DNA from: Siphonodentalium dalli
Taxonomy: Eukaryota > Mollusca > Scaphopoda > Gadilida > Siphonodentaliidae
Assembly (NCBI GenBank): GCA_032622095.1
Contig: CP136068.1
Span: 55,856,928 to 55,920,927, forward strand
Direction: 5' to 3'
Length of the DNA: 64,000 bases
The position numbers and the translations under genes were made by a program. The notes below the pieces were generated by a model. That model saw only the letters and a program-made list of their open reading frames with translations, was not told where the DNA came from and did no database searches. This document shows, one piece after another, positions 21,301 through 36,300 of this stretch (its first letter is position 1; each line of letters starts with the position of its first letter).

Positions 21301-24300
21301 TGACTAGTTCAGAGAGGATATAATGGACCTGAAAACAAAACCAACAAGAGAATCAATACCATTCACCCATGACTAGTTCAGAGAGGATATAATGGACCTG
21401 AAAACAAAACCAACAAGAGAATCAATGTAACAGTACCATCCCACCTATGACTATTTCAGAGAGTATATAATGGACCTGAAAACAAAACCAACAAGAGAAT
21501 CAATACCATTCCACCCATGACTAGTTCAGAGAGGATATAATGGACCTGAAAACAAAACCAACAAGAGAATCAATACCATTCCACCCATGACTAGTTCAGA
21601 GAGGATATAATGGACCTGAAAACAAAACCAACAAGAAAATCAATACCATTCCACCAATTGACTAGTTCAGAGAGGATATAATGGACCTGAAAACAAAACC
21701 AACAAGAGAATCGATACCATTCCACCCATGACTAGTTCAGAGAGGATATAATGGACCTGAAAACAAAACCAACAAGAGAATCAATACCATTCACCCATGA
21801 CTAGTTCAGAGAGGATATAATGGACCTGAAAACAAAACCAACAAGAGAATCAATGTAACAGTACCATCCCACCCATGACTAGTTCAGAGAGGATATAATG
21901 GACCTGAAAACAAAACCAACAAGAGAATCAATACCATTCCACCCATGACTAGTTCAGAGAGGATATAATGGACCTGAAAACAAAACCAACAAGAGAATCA
22001 ATACCATTCCACCCATGACTAGTTCAGAGAGGATATAATGGACCTGAAAACAAAACCAACAAGAAAATCAATACCATTCCACCAATGACTAGTTCAGAGA
22101 GGATATAATGGACCTGAAAACAAAACCAACAAGAGAATCGATACCATTCCACCCATGACTAGTTCAGAGAGGATATAATGGACCTGAAAACAAAACCAAC
22201 AAGAGAATCAATACCATTCCACCCATGACTAGTTCAGAGAGGATATAATGGACATGAAAACAAAACCAACAAGAGAATCAATACCATTCACCCATGACTA
22301 GTTCAGAGAGGATATAATGGACATGAAAACAAAATCAACTAGAGAATCAATACCATTCCACCCATGACTAGTTCAGAGAGGATATAATGGACCTGAAAAC
22401 AAATCCAACAAGAGAATCAATACCATTCCACCAATGACTAGTTCAGAGAGGATATAATGGACCTGAAAACAGAACCAACAAGAGAATCAATGTAACGGTA
22501 CCATTCCACCCATGACTAGTTCAGAGAGGATATAATGGACCTTGTTGTTACAGCTTAACTGTTACAGTTACTAGCTCACAGCATTAAAAAAAAAATTCCT
22601 TGTAGTGGCAAGTCGCCTGTAAAACCACATATTCAGTTAAATTCACCTGTAGTGAAAACCATTTTATCGCTTACACACTGTCGAAGCTCTATTGCTATCA
22701 TACACATGTACATCTCTTATTGACATTCAACTTAGTGAAGACTAAACAAAAGTAACCCATGTTTGCATGACGTAATAGTATGCAATGCCAAAATAGTGAC
22801 AAGTCAACCCCATTTGCACAAATCTGACTCCCAGTCACTCAAGGACACTCCATACAAAATGTAAGTCAAATAGGCTTTGGGTTGTGAGAATGGGTTGAGA
22901 GAATAATGGGTTGAGAAAAAATGTTCCCTGACTCCTCCTCTATTTTAACAGGTGCCGCCATTTGAATAAATCTGAATCCTTAAGACACCTAGGGCTAAAC
23001 AAACCAAATATGTCCCCTTTTAGTCTTGCGGTTTTGCCAATGTTTGAAGAATTGTTGTGGACAGCCGGATGACTATCCTTGAGATATGGGAGGTAATTCT
23101 GAAAAACAGTCTGCTATATGGTGGAAGTTTGTTTGAAGAAAATTTCCTCAAACATTATTAATATCAATTCTAATGAAAACACATGATTTAATGTTTAATA
23201 TTTGGAATAAAATCAGGCTAAAGAGGGTAATTTTGAGGCAAAAATTGTGTGTTTACTATCTAGTTTGGATGTTGTGGTCATATAATCTATATTAGTGGCA
23301 GCAACAGGTTATTTTTTTTTAGTCTGGACAACTTTTTTCTTAAAGAGTAAGGTGACATATCTTTCCAATGATCCTCTTCAAAGTACAGCATCTTGTGTTC
23401 TAGAATAGTCCAACTTACTAGTAAGTCATATTTCAGGGTGCTGTTTGAGTGTATCTTATTTGATAAGATACTTATGATATGATATGAACTTGTTGATATT
23501 TAGAAAAGCACACTCTACCTTAATTTTCTCTCCCTCTTTCCACACACACACACACAGCTACGAGTGTTCATAATCAAAATATGTTGTGGACTATGTATCT
23601 TCCGTGAGAATAAGAACATATTCAGCAGCACCTACCCGAAAGAGGACAATCCCTGTTTAAAGGGTGTTCACTGTGAATGTTGCAGTATCCTTCGCGTGAA
23701 ATCATTTCACGTATAAACAGGATAATAACAAGTAACATACAAAATAATCATTTTCAGAATGCATTTAGTACTACATATATAGTGGGGAATACCATGCTGC
23801 TGCATAACGTGGCCGTAATCCAATTCGTTGTGATAGAATCATGGGAATCTTTTTGTTCTCATGATATATGTCTTTACTGCATTAAATATTTGTTTGTTTT
23901 CGCAAAGGCTTATCTCCCTTGATCCCCGCAATAGAGTATTATTGGATAGGGCAATGTTGGGTAGGGCATCATATAGTTCTCTTCTGGGCTCTTGGTAAAA
24001 TGTACCTTCAAAGAGATAGTGGTAAGTGAAAGTTCAGAATTTCAGATGACCATGATTCAATTGTAAGTGGAGGAATCAGTCCTGACGAAATAATGGATAG
24101 TTTGTTCACACGATTGTGATCATTCCAGCTACGATTATTACATGTACACACAACTGCGATAACGTCCCAAGTGGAGGTAGCCACGATTTCGCATCTGAAA
24201 TCAAACAGTGCTTGATATTATTTTTTGACTTGCGATATTGACGTGAGCATGCGCAGTCTAACTGCCAGCTACTTCTTATGACGGAAATCTATCCACTTTC

Positions 24301-27300
24301 ATGATTGAATCGTGGTCGTCTGTACGTTCACTAAGTTGTCTCAAGTTCCCCACATAAACAGAAGGGGGATTTTTTTTACATGATTATCTGTCAGGTCGCA
24401 ACTCAGGTGGCTGCAGTTCAGTCTTAACCGGGTATGAAGGATATGAGATTAATGGCATTTACTATGATAAATAGAGGCAGGTGCATGCATATTGTCACTG
24501 TTGAGTTCTTTTTGGAAGTCTTTGATTGTACTGCTGTCTGCTAATCGGCTTTGTGAAACACATGTTTTTTACGTTTAACCAATTTATTTTCACATAGCAG
24601 GAACATGGGATTTTTAATGTGGATACATTATTAGAAAATATAAGTCCCACCATAAACTGTCTAAGATCGAAGTCAAAAATATAGACTAAATAGAAAAGTA
24701 TTTAGACATCCTCCTGTGTGTTGATAATATAGAGAATATGTCCTGAGGGACGTGATGTGAAATATAGTGGTGTGACAAGTCATACTTTACTGTATAAGGA
24801 AACGGGGTATATATACCACTTGTTAATAGGAAAGTGGAAACTATTGTTACTTCATGTGGCACTTTTTTTTTATTCTATACCCCGACAATGGCATTATTTT
24901 TCAGAGATCGGGCAGAAATTATAGTAATCCCATTGCAAACCACAGGGCCTATAACTTGCATGACCTGTTCCACAAAGCCCTTATGTATCTGGCGTTTGAG
25001 ATAACATATATATCTTTATTATCCTCCATATTTGAAGAGTTAGATACAAACTCACAGTAATGTGTAAAACATGTGTGCTATCACCCTATGTGATTTCGGC
25101 ATATTCCAATTAGAATAATCACAAAATTGTCTGAATGGACTTGTAATAATAAACAGATTAAAAAAAAAATGTTAGTATATAAAGAATGTACACGAAAACG
25201 GCTAACAGAATACGTTTTTCACACAAATTTTTTGCAACTCCCGAAACAGGAATATGTTATATTCTGTTACAAGAAAATAATTTTGCTGTGAAAATATAAA
25301 GTTCTTGTAATACCCTAAAAGATGCAGACAAACTTTTCTATTGTGTCCTAGGATTTTCATCCCATAGTCTATTTGTTTTCAATAACCCTATTTACAAACA
25401 AAAAATCGCGTGGTTTAGTTTCGTTTACGATTTATAGTTGAAGGAATTATTTTGTCAAATTTTTTTTTTTTTATTGTCAATTAAATACTAATTATATATC
25501 TAACAGACCCATTTCGCCAAGAAAATTCAAAATCGGCCAGGTAATATTTTTATTATTATGATATAAAAATAAATAGCGGAAGTATCCGAAGTGTAAGACA
25601 CGTGACTGATTGGTGCAATCGCATGACTACAATACGGTCACATGGCCGATCAGCTGCATCGCCGCGGTTAGTTTACCTGATTTACTTACCGGTGACATCG
25701 GTGGGCGGAGCTTGAAATAATTCCACCAATCGCGAAACGAGTTGATAAAGTACATATAAAATATCGCAGTCTCCGGTTAATTACCTTTATACAATAAATG
25801 GCCATCATTGAATAAAATTGTTTGAACATGCTTATTATGAACTGGATTCGCTAGAATGTTAGATTATATAATGAATAATGATGGCTAAAATGTACTTTGA
25901 AGCGATAAAATTCGTGTAAAATGAGATTAATTTATGCAGAAATGCAATGAGCAGAATATAGTGCAAAACTAAACTGAACTGTTTCTGAAAGAATACAAGT
26001 TGGGCCTTCTAGCTTCTTTTTTGTTGTATTGTACAAATTTCGGAAGCTAGTTTATGCCGCTGTGATTAAAAGGTGGCAGTTATTGTACTAGTACATGTAT
26101 CATGATGGCTCATATTCGTCATAATAATGTTCCTCTCTTGTTTCTTCACACGAAGCCTTTTGTGTGGAGCAGTGCACAACTAAAATCCTTCCAGTCAAGA
26201 TACGATAAGATAGTATGTAAACAAAAGAATTAACTCGAATACACAACAGACTGTCAAAACTACAATAATGATTAATTAGGCACTTTGGCATTTGTTTTTT
26301 AATTGATGGCTAACCGGGCATTGTTTTTGTGTTTGTTTTTTTTATTTCGTTTTATTTTACATTGTGGTGGCAGATATTGACTTTCAAGAGAGGAAGTTTT
26401 TAATTGTTGTTAGCCTATAAAAAATCCAATGATTGCCTCTAAATAAAGAGCGTCCATGCATGCTTTCATCGCGGTAGACAATAAAGAGCATTCTCATTTA
26501 TGAATTTGATCTATTTCGAGGTGTCATGGGCGATTTTGTATGCAGTATTGTGACATTTAAATATAAAGAGCGCCCATGCTTCCGTCTTCCAAACGCGATA
26601 GGCAATAAAGAGCGTTCTAAATTACGAACTGTGTTGTCTTTTTTGAGGTACTAAATAATGGTGATCTGAATGTGGCATGGTGGCATTAAAATATATGATT
26701 GATTGATAATTTGGTAATCACTTACAAATAACAACAAATGAAACACCTGATTGATGGTTCAGCCCAGTGTTTTTATAACGCTTGTGAGCTTCTAATGACA
26801 AAGTTGATGTGATTGTCTGCTGCCATTACCACTAACTTTGGGTCCCATTTTGTAGTGCAAACAATTTTGCCGGTTGACACTGCATGATGAATAATCGCTG
26901 ATCGACTATCAGATTTAGCACTATAGTAACATTGATTCAACAAACCAAACACGCGATGGAATGTTATTAATGGATGCAAAAACGACAACCATATGCGCTA
27001 CTAATAACTTTATTAATATAAGTATATGGTCTGGTATACGATAACGACTTCCAAAGTGAACCACGCTATCTTGATTTACTGAAATAACTCATTGCATAGT
27101 GATGTATCTATGTATACACCGCATGCGCACACACACATATTCCGCATTTTAGTATCGGCATAATAAAACTCCGGTTCAGAATCTGTGTTTTTAATTTGCT
27201 CACCCACAGCTAATAAGTCATCCGTAGTTTAGTCACGGAAATCTCCGAATATCGGTTATGGTATTATTTATGAATTTTCGGCTTATTTATTATCCAATCG

Positions 27301-30300
27301 GAATGGGACTTGGGCCATTTTAATCACAACAGGGAAGGCTTTCCGATTGCGTTTGGTAGTTTCTAGACCGAATAAATCCTTAATAAAACTAACTGTCAAA
27401 TCACTTAAAAATTATAGGTGAGAAACAACCATCGACAACAAAGCCTGCCGGCTCATGACCAAATCCCACATGACAGATATTAATTATCACCTATCAGCCG
27501 ATAGACTAATCCATGGCAGAAGTTTGTGTTCGGCTTTTCTATGCCGAACACAAACGCGTTGTACAAAAGATCTAATAAAATACTTAATATTGACCCAAAT
27601 TCCACCAAACTTCGTATAGTAATAGTTTGAACATGAATACATATGCCTATGAACTTTATTTGTTATATTTCCCATTAATTGAACTTGTGTTCAGTTGTGT
27701 TCGGTTGTGTTTGGCTTTTATGAGGACCGGTAAAAAAATGTTTGGCAAAAAGTTTGGCCAAATGAAATTTTTATTGGCCAATTTAAAAAAAAAATGGCCA
27801 TAGGACACTTCAGCCACCGACAGCGCGAGCACTGCATATGCTATGTAACAAGTTTTTTTTATCCCTAACAAAATTATCGCATTTCACTGATCAGTCTAAT
27901 TCTTTAAACCTCCTCAGTGGCCATCTAGAGTTCATCTGCCACATCAACACTACAGTGTATCTCCACCTTGGTCAATCAAAAGTCTGTCTCCAGGGCTGTT
28001 TCCACATGGGTGAATCTATAATCTATTTCTATATTTCTAATAACCACAATCTCACAATTATCATCTTCCTTTTTCACTAACTCCTTGTGTTCAATAGCTC
28101 ACCAATGTTAACTGTAATACAGTACGTGCTACTGGATCATAATAAAACAGATATTCTCTAGTTTGTTTATATCCAAGTCCAAACTTGTAGGCCTATAGGT
28201 AGTGATATTTAGCAGGTGTATAGCAGTTTACTTCTTCCATCTTCCAGGTTATTTAAATTTACATGTTTTATATGAAATATATATACAGCTTGCTGAATAA
28301 CTATACCAAGGATATGAAAGAGATTCGATGAAAATAAAGTTTCAGAGATAACTTTCAATGAGTATATTGACAATGTGTTCCAGTGTTAAGTTTCAAAGTA
28401 TTAGGTATGACCATGGGTTTAGAGTTATTCCTTTTGCATGCATGCACCATCCCACAATGCAACAGTATCATCTGATACAGTAATGTCCTAAATAATTGAC
28501 TCCTTAACCACAGCAGACATATGGGTAACTTTTCAGGATTTAGTCGGAAATATGGGTTGTTGCCATTCATCGGAAATAATTCTGCTGTGGTTAAGGAGTT
28601 GATTATTTAGGGCATTACTCTTCCAGCTACATGTTTTTGTCCAAATCTTTTCTGATTATCTCTCTAATATAGGTTTGGCATGAGGTTACATGTTTCATGT
28701 CCTTCTATTCATTACTGCCTATACAATTTACCAAATGTTCTGGTTCCCAGAGCGATCGTTTGATGGAATAAATACTTTCAAAACTATTGTGTGTTCATTA
28801 CCTCATATATCTCTTCATAGACGGGTTTCATTTCTGAATGAAATCTTATCCGTTTTTCCTTATCATTTTATTGTGGTTTAATATCACCTATTTTTTTATC
28901 TACAGTGCTATTATCAGCAATTTGGCCCATATTGCTTGTTTAGTAATAGTATGCAGTGTGATTTGTTTGTATTATGCTTGATACTTGATCATGGTAATAT
29001 CAAAGAGCTTGCCATATATAGTTACACAGAGTTGTGCGGCGGTCACGGCACATGTTTATTGGTGAATCAGTGGTGTTTCTTTCATAGCTGACTGTTGTAT
29101 TAATATTGAAAATTATAAGTCGAAGAGAGCCATCGGTCAGTAAAAAATATTTGGACCGATCCCATAATCGAACTTGGCCTGTATTTTGGTCTGGAAAACT
29201 CACATTTCAAATTTGGTTCCGATAAAATAACCCAAACTAATGTTATCGTCCGGAAACATCAAATATTGAAAATTCTAAGTCGAAAAGAGCCATAAGTCAG
29301 TACAAAATAATTGGAACGAACCCAAGTTCAAACTTGACCTGTAATTTGTTCTGGAAAACTCACATACCAAATTTAGTTCTGATAAAATAACCCAAACTAA
29401 AGTTTTCATCCGGAAACCAAAACTGCTAACGGACAGACTGACAGACGGGCAGACCAATCACATAATATGGCCGTTTTTGCTCAAGTTACCATCTGGACAA
29501 TGAGATAACAAAAACTAAAGTTATCATCCGGAAACCAAAATAATCAGCAAATTCTAAGTGGATAAGGACCATAACTCTGGGAAAAATGGGCAAACCAAAA
29601 CCATACTCGAACTTGACCTGTAATTTTGAGCTGATAACCTCACATACCAAATTTGGTTCAGATCCGATCATATAAACTAAAGTTATCATCCGGAAATCTC
29701 AAAACGACAAAATTCTAAGTCGAAAAGGGGCAATAACTCCAGCAAAAATGGGCAGAACGAACCCATATATGAACTTAACATGTATTTTGTGCTGATAAAC
29801 TCACATACCAAATTTGGTTTGAATCCGATAACCCAAAATAAAGTAAGGGGCCATACTGCTAACTCCAGCAAAAATGGGCAGACCGAACCCATATACAAAC
29901 ATGACCTGTATTTTGAGCTGATAAACTCATATACCAAATTTAGTTCCGATAAAATAACCCAACCTAAAGTTATCATCCAGAATCCAAAACTGCTAACGGA
30001 CGGACGGCTAGACAGACGGCTAGACCAATCACATAATACGGCCGTTTTTTCAAACGGGCGAGTAATAATTGTTGACTCGGCAACTTTCTAATGGGTCAGT
30101 CGGGTTAGTGGAAACAGTTAACTTTTCATTTTTTCCCCAAAAATCAGCAATTAAATGGTTGCAGTCGGCACTTTTTTCATGGGTTAGTGGAAACACGAAT
30201 ATTCTTTTTTTTAGGCTTGAGAGAAACCAAAAGTAGATGTAAATATAGTTAGAAAATGCTATATTTAAATCATTAATTTAATTTAAATACCATTTAACCT

Positions 30301-33300
30301 GATAGAAGCCCTCAACTTCAGCACAGGCTTCTCATAAGATGTTGGACAATCAAATGTTTCAGTCAGACTAATTAATCTTTAATTAACTAATCTTTAGGAC
30401 CATTTTGAAAAATTAAGGGATAAGAAGCAGGAAATACTCCTGCCTACTATGGGAGAGAGTGTAGTTTGTGCTAGGCATGAGTAAAATTATATCAAGTCAC
30501 CTTATCCACGTGGAATATCAGGTCCAGTTCACAGACATTCTCAAAACATTTGTCAAGTGTCTCTACAAACACCTGAAAGACAAAAATAAAGAATTCATTT
30601 TTACCATAGAATCTCAACCCTTGTTCAGCTTATTGGTGCCTATAGTGCTCAGGCCTTCCAAGTCTGCAAAAAGTGTGTCTGTCATTTGCAGAATGAGGGC
30701 CCCTGAGGGTGAATTTAGTGATGCTACCCCGCACAGCAGGCTAGCATCACTAAATTCACCCTCTGCGAACCTAATTCTGCTTAGGCCTCAACTATGCTAT
30801 GGGAGACCTAGGATCAGATTGAAGTTCCCCAGTTGAAGTTGATGATGTTCACCCATTAGTCACCTCGAATATACATTTTATCTTCTGCAGATAAGGGAAT
30901 ATAGAAACTTCCGAGAAGTGAACAAGAGCATCACTAGGGCGTGGCAAAATATGCCTGTTGTAATTTCAACAATGGGCCATAACTCAGGTGAAAATGGCGG
31001 GTGGAACCCAAATTTGAGTATGACCCATATTTTGTTCTAGTAAACTTACATACCAAATTTAATTACATTCAATTCAGACTTACTAAAGTTATGATCCGGA
31101 AACAAAAATCAAGTACAAATTCCAACAAAAAGGGCCGTAACTCTAGTGAAAATAGGCAGGCAGTACCCAAATTCTCACTTGACCTGTATTTTGTGTTAGT
31201 AAACCCAAATACCAAATTTCATTCCATTCAATTTAGACTTACTAAAGTTATCATCCGGAAATAAAAATTAAGTGCAAATTCCAACAAAAAGGGCAGAAAA
31301 TAGGCAGGCAGTACCCAACTTCGAACTTGACCTGCATTTTGGACTAGTAAACTCAAATACCAAATTTCATTCCATTCAATTCAGACTTACTAAAGTTATC
31401 ATCCGGAAACGAATAAAGCGAATGGATGGACAGATGGATAGGTGACGCATGCACCAATATCATAATACTTCGTTTTTTTTCAAAACGGGCATACAAAATG
31501 TTAATAAAAACAATATCAATTCCCAGAAGATGAGGTGACAGCAGAATGAGGTCCCAAGAGAGTGAATTCACACTCTTGAGACCTCATTCTGTAAATGACA
31601 AGACACACTATTTGCAGACTTGAGGCCTTCTATCTTATTTCTCGGTTGTAATTCTGGTGTAAAGATGGGCTGAAAGATATATATGTTAACTCTAGGTTCC
31701 AAACTTTTCCAATGTTATTGTTAAGGATATATTAACGATGTGAAGCTGTTGTTTCTGCTATTGAACAAGTGAATGTCAAACACTGCATTGATCATCAAAT
31801 GACCTGCCAAAGAACTTGCATGTTTAAACCAAGAACACAGTCGGGAGCTAATGGATCTCGCTCAACAGGATCAGCACACTGAGAATACCCATCAGCTTGA
31901 ATTGCATCCTCCATAGTAATGATGAGTAACTAATGACCTATGATCAGAGTAATACTGCTGGAAGTCACATTAAACTAATTCACAACAGAATGTGCTTGTA
32001 ACTCCATCCATTATTAAATCTGGATCTCATGCAAACAGTGAGAGATTAGGGCTTGTATCACAAAGTGATATCCCCCCATTAAAAACATTTCCTAACTACA
32101 TATTCATCATAATGTTTCGTCATAACAACGTTTTTTCCAGGTGGTTTGATGTGCGACAGGGAGCCAGGCAGGGAGGAATCCTCTCGCCGTTGTACTATAT
32201 GATCTACATTGACGAGTTGATACATATCCTTGCAAACTCGCCGTTTGGTTTAAACATGCTCGGTGTAAATTGTACGTCTCCGACACATGCAGACGATATG
32301 GTTCTGCTGTCTCTCAGCAAATCTGGTTTATCAGCACTATGTGAAATTTGCTACGATTACAGTAACAAATGGCGGTATCGATATAACCCAAATAAATGCG
32401 CTGTAGTGGTATTTAATGAAACTAAATCCGAATTTTCGCGTCAGGATCGACTTTGGAACCTTGGTACCTCAGATGTCAAAGAAACCACCAACATAACTCA
32501 TTTGGGCATTTATCTTGATAAGTATGACTTTAATAGAATATTCACAGAGCATATATGCGATAAGACTCGTAGCACGTTTATGATGCTCAACAACGCCGGC
32601 CTTTACCCGGGTGGTATGACCCCAACAAGTTGCTCGTTGATATATTCGTCGGTGGTCATACCTAAAGGGCTGTACGGGTCTGAACTTCTCTGGAATTTGA
32701 ACCAAAAACACGTTGATCGCCTGGAACGCACACAGAGATTCTGTTTAAAGTATTACCAGGGCCTTCACCGTCATACAAAAACGGTTATCTGCCGTCCATC
32801 CAACGTTATGCATGTCCCGGCTATGGGAAAATTGTCGCATATACCCAGCCCATAAAAAATCATATCTACTTATTGCATGCCTTATTTGTATCCTGGAAAC
32901 AAATGAGGAAACCTGCGTATTATGTGACAACAAACATAAAGATCTTGTAAAACATGCCTTAATCGAATGTTCTTCCATTTGCCACTATCGAAATACTTTT
33001 GAATTCGAGCTATTAAACTTGTTTCATGTAGACATGTATATGCAGTATGACAAACTGGATGTAGAATCCAAAACGCGCATTCTACTAACAGGTCTACATG
33101 AAAACATATACTGTGCTCCCGAAGAAGAAAAGCAACTAATAGACTTTTTCGTGAACAAAGCTGCATTCCTCTGGAGAGTATATGTTGATCGACTGACGCC
33201 AAGTCCTGACTAGGTCTCCCAAATCTTCATATAAACTCGATCATAACATGCAGTTATAAGCGTGTTCGTAATTGTTCATATCACATGTATCTGTGTATTG

Positions 33301-36300
33301 TTTTACCAGTAAGTACATTAGTCTGTATGTATGTATGTATGTCTGTCGTTTGTTTGTCTCGTATGCCTGCTTGTCTGACTGTCGTCTGTAAGTATGATAT
33401 GGCTGTATATATATATATATATATACATGAGTGGTGCTGGGAAATGGTCGGCTCTGAGTCGGTAAGACTGCACAAAGGCATTGGCGTTTGTGGGTCTTCC
33501 AGAGAGAGAGAGATCCCTGAATTGGGTCCAACTCCGGCTTGGTTGTCTCGGAGTATGCTATTTCTCTGTATGTAAGTACGATATGGCTGTAGAATGGAAT
33601 GTCTACCTTTTGTAGTGCATGAATGTGTGTATATGTGAATGTGTAGTTGGTTCATCATACATATTGAGACATGTGTTGTAGATATGTTTGTAATCTTATT
33701 TTTTTGTTATACACTGTGTTATGTACCAAATTGTGTTTGTTCTAATAATATAAATATTTATATATGAATCTCCATATATGGAGGATAATAAAGATATATA
33801 TATTACTCTATATCATCTTAACTAGGGCTTGCCACATCAATCGCTGATTCTCCAATTCAGCTTTATACACTTCTCATCAACTGCCATAAATGTTTACACC
33901 TCTATTGTTCTAAATATCTAGGTGGCAAATCTGCTTCATCCATTCGCTCTTCGTTGCATTGCCAATCAAATCCTTTGTTTAAGTAAAGTTATATGCATAT
34001 CAAAATCTCTAAATGAAAGTTATACTAGTTCTGATCACAGTGAGTGGGCCAGTTGTCTAAATAGGCTAACATCTTTAACAAACGCTAAGGATTCATGCTC
34101 AGGTCGCTCGATGGGAAGGATGTGCTTAGCGCATGCTGTGCTGTTCCATGAGCAACTGTGCATTTTTTGTTAGACCTGGCTGGACACAATGGATTTACAT
34201 GTATCTATTATCCCCAGCCAGGTATTGCATCCAGTCGGCCCATTGTATTGTTGACTGGAAGTAATTTTGGACTACCAAGTCGCTGGCTGACCTGACCAAA
34301 TCAACCTCTCTGGGGCTACCAAGAACAAGAACAAAGGGAGGAAGAATAAGACCCCCTCAAGATGACGCAGGGACGCCAACAGGAGGGCCAAATGGAGACG
34401 GGGAGAGCTGAAAGATGCCAAGCTCCCCATTTAACCTCTGAGCAGAACCACCAGCTCACCATAGAGGACATTAACAACAGCGGAGTCAGAGATGCTGACG
34501 TCACCCAGGACATCTCTGCAGCCATTTTCGAGTTGGAATTGGATGCTCCACCGAAACCAACTCAACCACATGCAGAGGAGGACTCGTTGACAGTACCGAA
34601 GATGCCGATGTATAAACCGCGACGTCACACCCAAAGGGAGAGAGAACCACTGGACATCGACAAGCTCATCCAAGAGATGAAGAACGAAATCAGAAGGACG
34701 AAATTACAAGTTCTGCAAACAAGAATACAAGCTCATTTGAAGCAGATTCAAGAGACCCAGCTGATGCTGAGTATAGAATGCGTGACAGCAGCAACAACAT
34801 CTCCACCTCTACCTTGGATTCCACTTCGTCTGCAACACTATGTAGGTGAAGAGGAAAAAGAAAAAAAATGCTTCTTTCTTTTTTTTTTTGTGTATTTTTA
34901 TAAATAAACGCCATATTAAAGATGAGGGGTTAAGGATAGGGCCGACTTGCCCATTTCAAGAATCTCGGGGTTAGCTTGTCGTAACTCGTAGTATAAGACA
35001 TCGAATAATTATCTCTATCAAGAAACTAACACAATTAGTCACAACAGGATTGAGATAATTGGGATCTTTTTGTGCCATGCCGAATTAATCTCTCTCAACC
35101 GCTAAAACTACATATAAGAACTTTATTAGATACACGTAAAACACAAATAAGAAAAACAAAGTTGGAAAAACATGGAAAAACACACATACCCTCACATGCA
35201 ATACATGGTACAAACAATTACAAAAGTCAGTCTTTGCCTCGGCTGAGGTCAGCGGGCTCCATCATTCATTCGACAGTATGGCTTTGCACCATCCAGAGAC
35301 GAGGAACCCCAAACAGACCTTATGTCAACCAAATGGCATTGCACCCTCTCCTAGGCGTTAAGCTTGAAATATAAGTCCAGAATCTGAGATTACAACAACA
35401 GGAGTCAATGCAAGCACTAACAAAAGGTAGCTGACCAAAATGTCCCCCGACGAAGGCGGCAGGTTTGAAAGATTTATGGGTAATGGGTTTCAGATCCCTT
35501 TACTACAAATTGTAGTAGGAATTGATTACACCAATATGATACAAAGTGCATGTTCACTAACTATGTTGCACATCTTCAATGTGGTGTGAAAGGGTCAATA
35601 ACTCTAAAATAAAAAACATAAAACATTTATATGTCGAAATATGGAAATAACTCAGCCAAAATGAGTCAGACTGAACTCAAAATCCCAGGTGCGCAGTTTC
35701 CCATGCTGGTTAACATCTGTGCCAAGTCTTTAAAATATTGACTGGAGAATGACGGAATGCAGGCTCGTACAAAAGATGAGTCCCAGGACGTACGATTCTA
35801 AGTTGAATGAAAGTGTCCATGACACTGTAGCTCAACTTGAAAAGGAAATAATTTCATGTGTCAATGGAGCGATTAGGAATGCGGAAAGTTGAAAAGTCTA
35901 AGTAATACTAGATTATCAACATGAAGAGATGTATATAAAGTAAAATCCAAGATGGTTGCTGGCAGCTCTGTTTTCAAATAAAATTCAATTTTTATTGCAA
36001 TGCCTGATGTTATGATATGTTTTTTTTTTTTTGGGGATTTTATCAACATGTCCATAACAGATATGTGTTGAATATTAGTGTGCATTGAGCTCTAACATGT
36101 AATGTGTTAAATAGTGACTTGCAGGCTTACAACATGAAGTAGATGACTACAATTAAGAAAATGATTAGCTGATCCTCATGCTCTTCTTACAATTAGTCAT
36201 TGTGAACAACTTACACTAATTGTAACTTTATACAATTGAAAGGCACAGGACTAAATTCAGGATCACATATTAGAATGGGGAGGTATCAGTTTTTAGACAA

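Noticed and set aside
20071-22540. Resemblance of the 70-bp array to a CRISPR array
   Set aside because: The whole unit is repeated with no unique spacers, the setting is eukaryotic, and the unit is explained by AP3S exon 5.
31001-31264. 87-residue frame FVLVNLHTKF...
   Set aside because: It is the translation of R1 repeat units, matching the frame seen at 840-900 and 29780.
33281-33658. Tyr/Ile-rich frames on the minus strand
   Set aside because: Produced by the (TA)n and (gtat)n microsatellites in the LINE 3' region.
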